This document shows, piece by piece, positions 61,072-64,000 of a stretch of DNA of 64,000 nt. The DNA is from Desulfonema magnum (GTDB taxonomy: Bacteria > Desulfobacterota > Desulfobacteria > Desulfobacterales > 4be13), in NCBI RefSeq assembly GCF_017377395.1, contig NZ_CP061800.1, positions 868,001 through 932,000 on the forward strand, read 5' to 3'. The position numbers were made by a program, and so were the translations under genes. The notes beneath the pieces were generated by a model. It was given only the letters and a program-made list of their open reading frames with translations, was not told where the DNA came from and searched no databases. Numbering within the stretch: position 1 is the first letter of the stretch; each line of letters starts with the position of its first letter.

Positions 61072-63222
61072 TCAATTTGTAATCAGTCCTTTCAATGTCC
61101 GAATACCTTGTTCCAGTATTTCATCCCGTCCCTGTCTCAGTGCCCGGATCGTGGGGCTGACTCTCACATCGGGAATGATGCCGATGCCCTGAAAGGGAGT
61201 GCCGTCGGGCCAGGTCACACGCATCCCGGTAAATGAGAGCCATCCGCCTCCGGGCAGATCAGCAAAGGCCATGTTGCCATGACAGCCCGCGGTAGGCGAT
61301 CCCACAAAAACGGCACGGTTTGCGTTTCTCAGGTACATGCAGAAATCTTCCGCAGAGCTTTGGGTAGTCTCATCAGTCAGAGCCACCACAGGCTTATCAT
61401 ACACATATCCGTTCCTATCCGGTTTTATCACATATTGAATCACCGACCATTTCAGCACATCGGCATCAGGATAGGCCGCAACAGGGATTTCATATCTCGG
61501 AGAGCATACTGTTTCTCTGCATAATCGTCGTATCAGTTCCTGCTGAAAATGTGTTTTGGGATATCCGCGCAGGTCAATGATAAGACCATCTGTATTTTCT
61601 AAGAGATGAAAGGCATTGTCAAGAATCTTCACACCCGCCATGGTAAAGGGCGTCATATATCCGAGGTTGTTTTCCAATATGCGGATATGCTTTGCAGCAG
61701 GCGGCATGGCAAAAAAAGGAACCGTTGCTTTGCGCTCAGTCTCTCCCTTCTCTTGAGTCGGCTCCATGAACCGCAGGCTGAGTTCTGTGAGCCTGCCTGC
61801 ATTCCGCACAGTCAGTTTCAGTTCTTTCCCTTTTTCTCCCATGACCATTCGGCCCAGAAAATCCCGGTAAAATGCCTGATCCGAGGACGCTGAAATGCGA
61901 AGGCGAAATTGGGTTTCAAGCGAATCAACAGACGTGTCATTGATCCGGATGACCTCATCTCCGAGTGAAATTCCCGGTGCTTCACTTATTTCTCCGATAA
62001 CAACCTTTTCCTCAGCATACTTCAGCCGGACAGGAATCGCTGCGGATTTCTCAATGGCCGGATGCCGGACATGGGCATGACTGTCATGCAACTGAACCGT
62101 AAGTGCTTTAAGAACCCGATAATACGCCTTCAAATCCGGGGCTGCTTCTGCTTTCGGAATCCATTTATACAAAAGGGCATCCCAGTCTCTGACATCGAAA
62201 AGCGGAAAAAAATGTCTGAGGATCACCCATGTCTTCAACAGCCCCATGAGCCGCTCTTCCCTGGAAAGCCTGTCAGAGATGGGTTCGGGTTCTGGAAACT
62301 GCATCGGAGGCGGAAACAAAGGGGAAGTGTATTTGCTTTTTTCTGCCAAGACCTGCTCTGCAACGGCTGGCAATTCATGAGAGGGGATCGGCGCAGGTCG
62401 AACAAGATCAGGCTGGAACCTTGACAACAGGGCATTCAGGTGAACTTCGATATCTTCGTTATAAGTGATGGCTTCTGATCTGGGAATGGAAAACGAGCCG
62501 GTTTGTTCCCATATCACACGGATCCGGGGCAAGGACTGCAACGCGCTTAACTGTTGCCAAAAATGGGAAACAGAGCTGTTATTAACGACGAAAACCAATG
62601 GGATGCGGCTGAAATGCTCTGGTTCCGAAAACGGATTCACTCTGATTCCGTGGGAGACTTCCCATGTCTGGCGATAGATATAAGGTTCCCCGTCCTCATT
62701 CCAGCCGTGATGGACGCGCCTGATTTCGGGAATGCCGCGGCAGGGCGAATCAGCAAAAAAACGGAGAAAGGTATGCGGAAGATTTTTGTCGTATGGAGAA
62801 CGCCAGCGCAGATCAACGATCAGACGTTTTGCATTCCTAAGGGTTTCTGACACCTGACTCAGCTGGTTCAGGAATGACTTTGAGCGGATGCTGTCCGGCC
62901 CGATACCGAGGATTGAAGTGATTTTGTCTGAGATGCTGAACTCGGAAGATTCGGGTTTGCAATCCTCGGCCGAGAGATCAGGAGAAGGCTTCTGACGTGC
63001 AAAAGTCAGGGGATCATCAAGCCATCTGAAAAGGCCGTCATTTAAAGCGGAAACAGCCTGTGCCGAATCCGCGGTGTTCTCAATTTTGGGAATCATTTTA
63101 AGCAAAACCCGGTTCCAGTCCGCCCCGATATTTCTGCACACGATTGCGGGATGGAACAGATAAACTTTCCCCCATATATCCGCAAGCATATGAAGCCGTC
63201 TGAGACGAAGTTGTTTTTTCAT
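61072..63222 (-). CDS. S41-family peptidase with internal duplication
   Basis: 716 residues, no signal peptide. The C-terminal half is a standard C-terminal-processing-peptidase layout: N-helical region (LLKTWVILRHFFPLFDVRDW), PDZ-like segment (GISLGDEVIRINDTSVDSLE), and protease core LIIDLRGYPK, TDETTQSSAEDFCMYLRNAN with the nucleophile Ser, and FVGSPTAGCHGN. The N-terminal half repeats the scheme (LADIWGKVYLFHPAIVCRNI, LIVDLRWRSPYDKN) but lacks a recognisable catalytic Ser box, so it looks like a degenerate duplicate. Lying just after the LanM gene, it is a candidate leader protease or a regulator of precursor turnover. Confidence 0.85.
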   Translation of the reverse strand: MKKQLRLRRLHMLADIWGKVYLFHPAIVCRNIGADWNRVLLKMIPKIENTADSAQAVSALNDGLFRWLDDPLTFARQKPSPDLSAEDCKPESSEFSISDKITSILGIGPDSIRSKSFLNQLSQVSETLRNAKRLIVDLRWRSPYDKNLPHTFLRFFADSPCRGIPEIRRVHHGWNEDGEPYIYRQTWEVSHGIRVNPFSEPEHFSRIPLVFVVNNSSVSHFWQQLSALQSLPRIRVIWEQTGSFSIPRSEAITYNEDIEVHLNALLSRFQPDLVRPAPIPSHELPAVAEQVLAEKSKYTSPLFPPPMQFPEPEPISDRLSREERLMGLLKTWVILRHFFPLFDVRDWDALLYKWIPKAEAAPDLKAYYRVLKALTVQLHDSHAHVRHPAIEKSAAIPVRLKYAEEKVVIGEISEAPGISLGDEVIRINDTSVDSLETQFRLRISASSDQAFYRDFLGRMVMGEKGKELKLTVRNAGRLTELSLRFMEPTQEKGETERKATVPFFAMPPAAKHIRILENNLGYMTPFTMAGVKILDNAFHLLENTDGLIIDLRGYPKTHFQQELIRRLCRETVCSPRYEIPVAAYPDADVLKWSVIQYVIKPDRNGYVYDKPVVALTDETTQSSAEDFCMYLRNANRAVFVGSPTAGCHGNMAFADLPGGGWLSFTGMRVTWPDGTPFQGIGIIPDVRVSPTIRALRQGRDEILEQGIRTLKGLITN

Positions 63223-63240
63223 AGCGTAAATATCCCGAAC

Positions 63241-63273
63241 AGACCTGCGAGGTTTTCAAAACCTCGCAGGTCT
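63241..63273. repeat. AGACCTGCGAGG palindrome between LanM and the S41 gene
   Basis: AGACCTGCGAGGTTTTCAAA and its complement. 33-bp palindrome, 9 bp after the LanM stop on the minus strand; no T-tract follows, so attenuation rather than termination is possible. Confidence 0.7.
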
Positions 63274-63281
63274 TTCCAAAA

Positions 63282-64000
63282 TTATTCCCACAAAAGCACG
63301 CACGGAAACTGATCCGGATACGCCAGCCGCAGCAATACATAGCCGATGCCCGCGCTCCCCCTGAAAAACCCGGGATTATCCACGGGCGCGGGGAAGTCCT
63401 CAAACAAATTGAAATTTCCCTCTTTTTTTTTACGAGCCAGAATCCGCGCAGCGTTTTCATGTGCGGCTCTGAGCAGTTCTTTCCGCTTGAGGCGTTTGGC
63501 AGCCTCCAGCAGAAATTCAATCCGGCCGAAATTGCCACAACAGACAAAATCCGGGCCGTCCCACGGGTCATCACAGGTGGTCTGAATTGCGATTTCAATA
63601 TGATTTCGGATTTCGGGCGTGTCGAGTTTCTTCAGCCCGCCCGCACGGGCCAGACCGATGCCCGGTGCACCGTGGCAAAAACTGTTCCAAAAATCAGGGG
63701 CCTCCGCATGAGAACCGAATGCCCGCCAGTTGCCATTATCGGGTGAGAAAAAGGTGTTCTCGAACGCAATCGCCTCTTTGGCAGCCTGCCTGAATACCTC
63801 CTGGTTTGTCACCGCGTACAGACGGAGCAGTGCGTAAGCAATCCCTGCGGTGCCGTGGGCCATTCCCGAAATCCTCTTTCCCCGGATGGTCTTCCATGAC
63901 CGGAGCCCGGATTCATCCGCACTCCGCTTTGCCAGCAAGTGCCTGCCACATTGAACAGCCCGTTCCAGGATTTCGGTCTCCGGAGCCGCGTCATATAAGG
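63282..64000 (-). CDS. lanM: Class II lanthipeptide synthetase (LanM), C-terminal cyclase part
   Basis: Partial: the frame is open to the right edge (codons from 63998), so only ~238 C-terminal residues are seen. They are the LanC-like cyclase domain: ISGMAHGTAGIAYALLRLYA, then the first zinc Cys in SFCHGAPGIGLAR and a CCG motif (codons 63534-63542) in VCCGNFGRIEFLLEAA, ending GFFRGSAGIGYVLLRLA. Most LanMs have CHG here; the CCG form with three Cys zinc ligands is that of ProcM-like, substrate-tolerant enzymes acting on many precursors. The N-terminal dehydratase domain must lie beyond the window. It would dehydrate Ser/Thr and form thioether rings with Cys in the NHLP precursors. Confidence 0.88.
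   Translation of the reverse strand, partial: LYDAAPETEILERAVQCGRHLLAKRSADESGLRSWKTIRGKRISGMAHGTAGIAYALLRLYAVTNQEVFRQAAKEAIAFENTFFSPDNGNWRAFGSHAEAPDFWNSFCHGAPGIGLARAGGLKKLDTPEIRNHIEIAIQTTCDDPWDGPDFVCCGNFGRIEFLLEAAKRLKRKELLRAAHENAARILARKKKEGNFNLFEDFPAPVDNPGFFRGSAGIGYVLLRLAYPDQFPCVLLWE

Overview
The window reads as chromosome from a Gram-negative bacterium with a repeat-rich accessory genome. Signal peptides, lipoproteins, an STN-domain protein, SH3b proteins, many dockerin-bearing secreted proteins and dense small palindromic elements are most like large-genome Desulfobacterota (Desulfobacterales such as Desulfonema-type organisms). That assignment is inference from gene content; no rRNA or other taxonomic marker is present.

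Layout. 0-6.8 kb is decayed accessory DNA: a C-terminally cut TIR/CHAT protein, a cut periplasmic binding protein, a response regulator/histidine kinase, signal peptidase I, a DUF2975 membrane protein with an XRE regulator, a HigBA-like toxin-antitoxin pair beside a decayed antitoxin, and an integrase remnant next to tRNA-Leu(CAG). 6.8-11.3 kb is housekeeping: ribF, a DUF3124 protein, a UPF0104 flippase-like protein, def and fmt. 11.5-12.0 kb is an array of 50-bp tandem repeats in two converging orientations. 13-24.6 kb (+ strand) encodes exported proteins: two SH3b paralogues, an STN-domain protein, a 1321-residue repeat protein and an IPT/TIG-dockerin protein. 25-31.9 kb (- strand) has a dockerin-beta-propeller protein, a methyltransferase, a GH24 lysozyme fusion and a HIT protein, with nested miniature elements between them.

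33.2-40.3 kb (+ strand) holds a compact cluster: two MttB-family proteins without a pyrrolysine codon, a glutamine-dependent asparagine synthetase-like enzyme, a PhnP-like metallo-beta-lactamase-fold hydrolase, a nitrilase-superfamily amidase and tiny overlapping ORFs. No corrinoid protein is visible, and the pathway is not one I recognise.

44.8-64 kb is wholly on the - strand and is the most striking part. The right edge contains the cyclase domain of a class II lanthipeptide synthetase (LanM) with a Cys-Cys-Gly zinc motif as in ProcM-like enzymes. Downstream are a duplicated S41 peptidase and three RiPP precursor genes. Each precursor has two NHLP (nitrile hydratase-like) leader domains separated by a twin-arginine-like hydrophobic segment, then a GG site and a short Cys/Ser core. 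Each precursor gene lies directly upstream of a secreted parallel beta-helix protein with a C-terminal dockerin. Interspersed are an AAA ATPase with a DUF234-like C-terminus, a PP-loop/double-GNAT fusion and a dockerin-serine hydrolase. A mosaic of broken copies shows that the module has been duplicated and rearranged. My inference is a proteusin-type lanthipeptide system coupled to cell-surface proteins.

Miniature inverted-repeat elements, recurrent palindromes and heptamer microsatellites fill most intergenic space.
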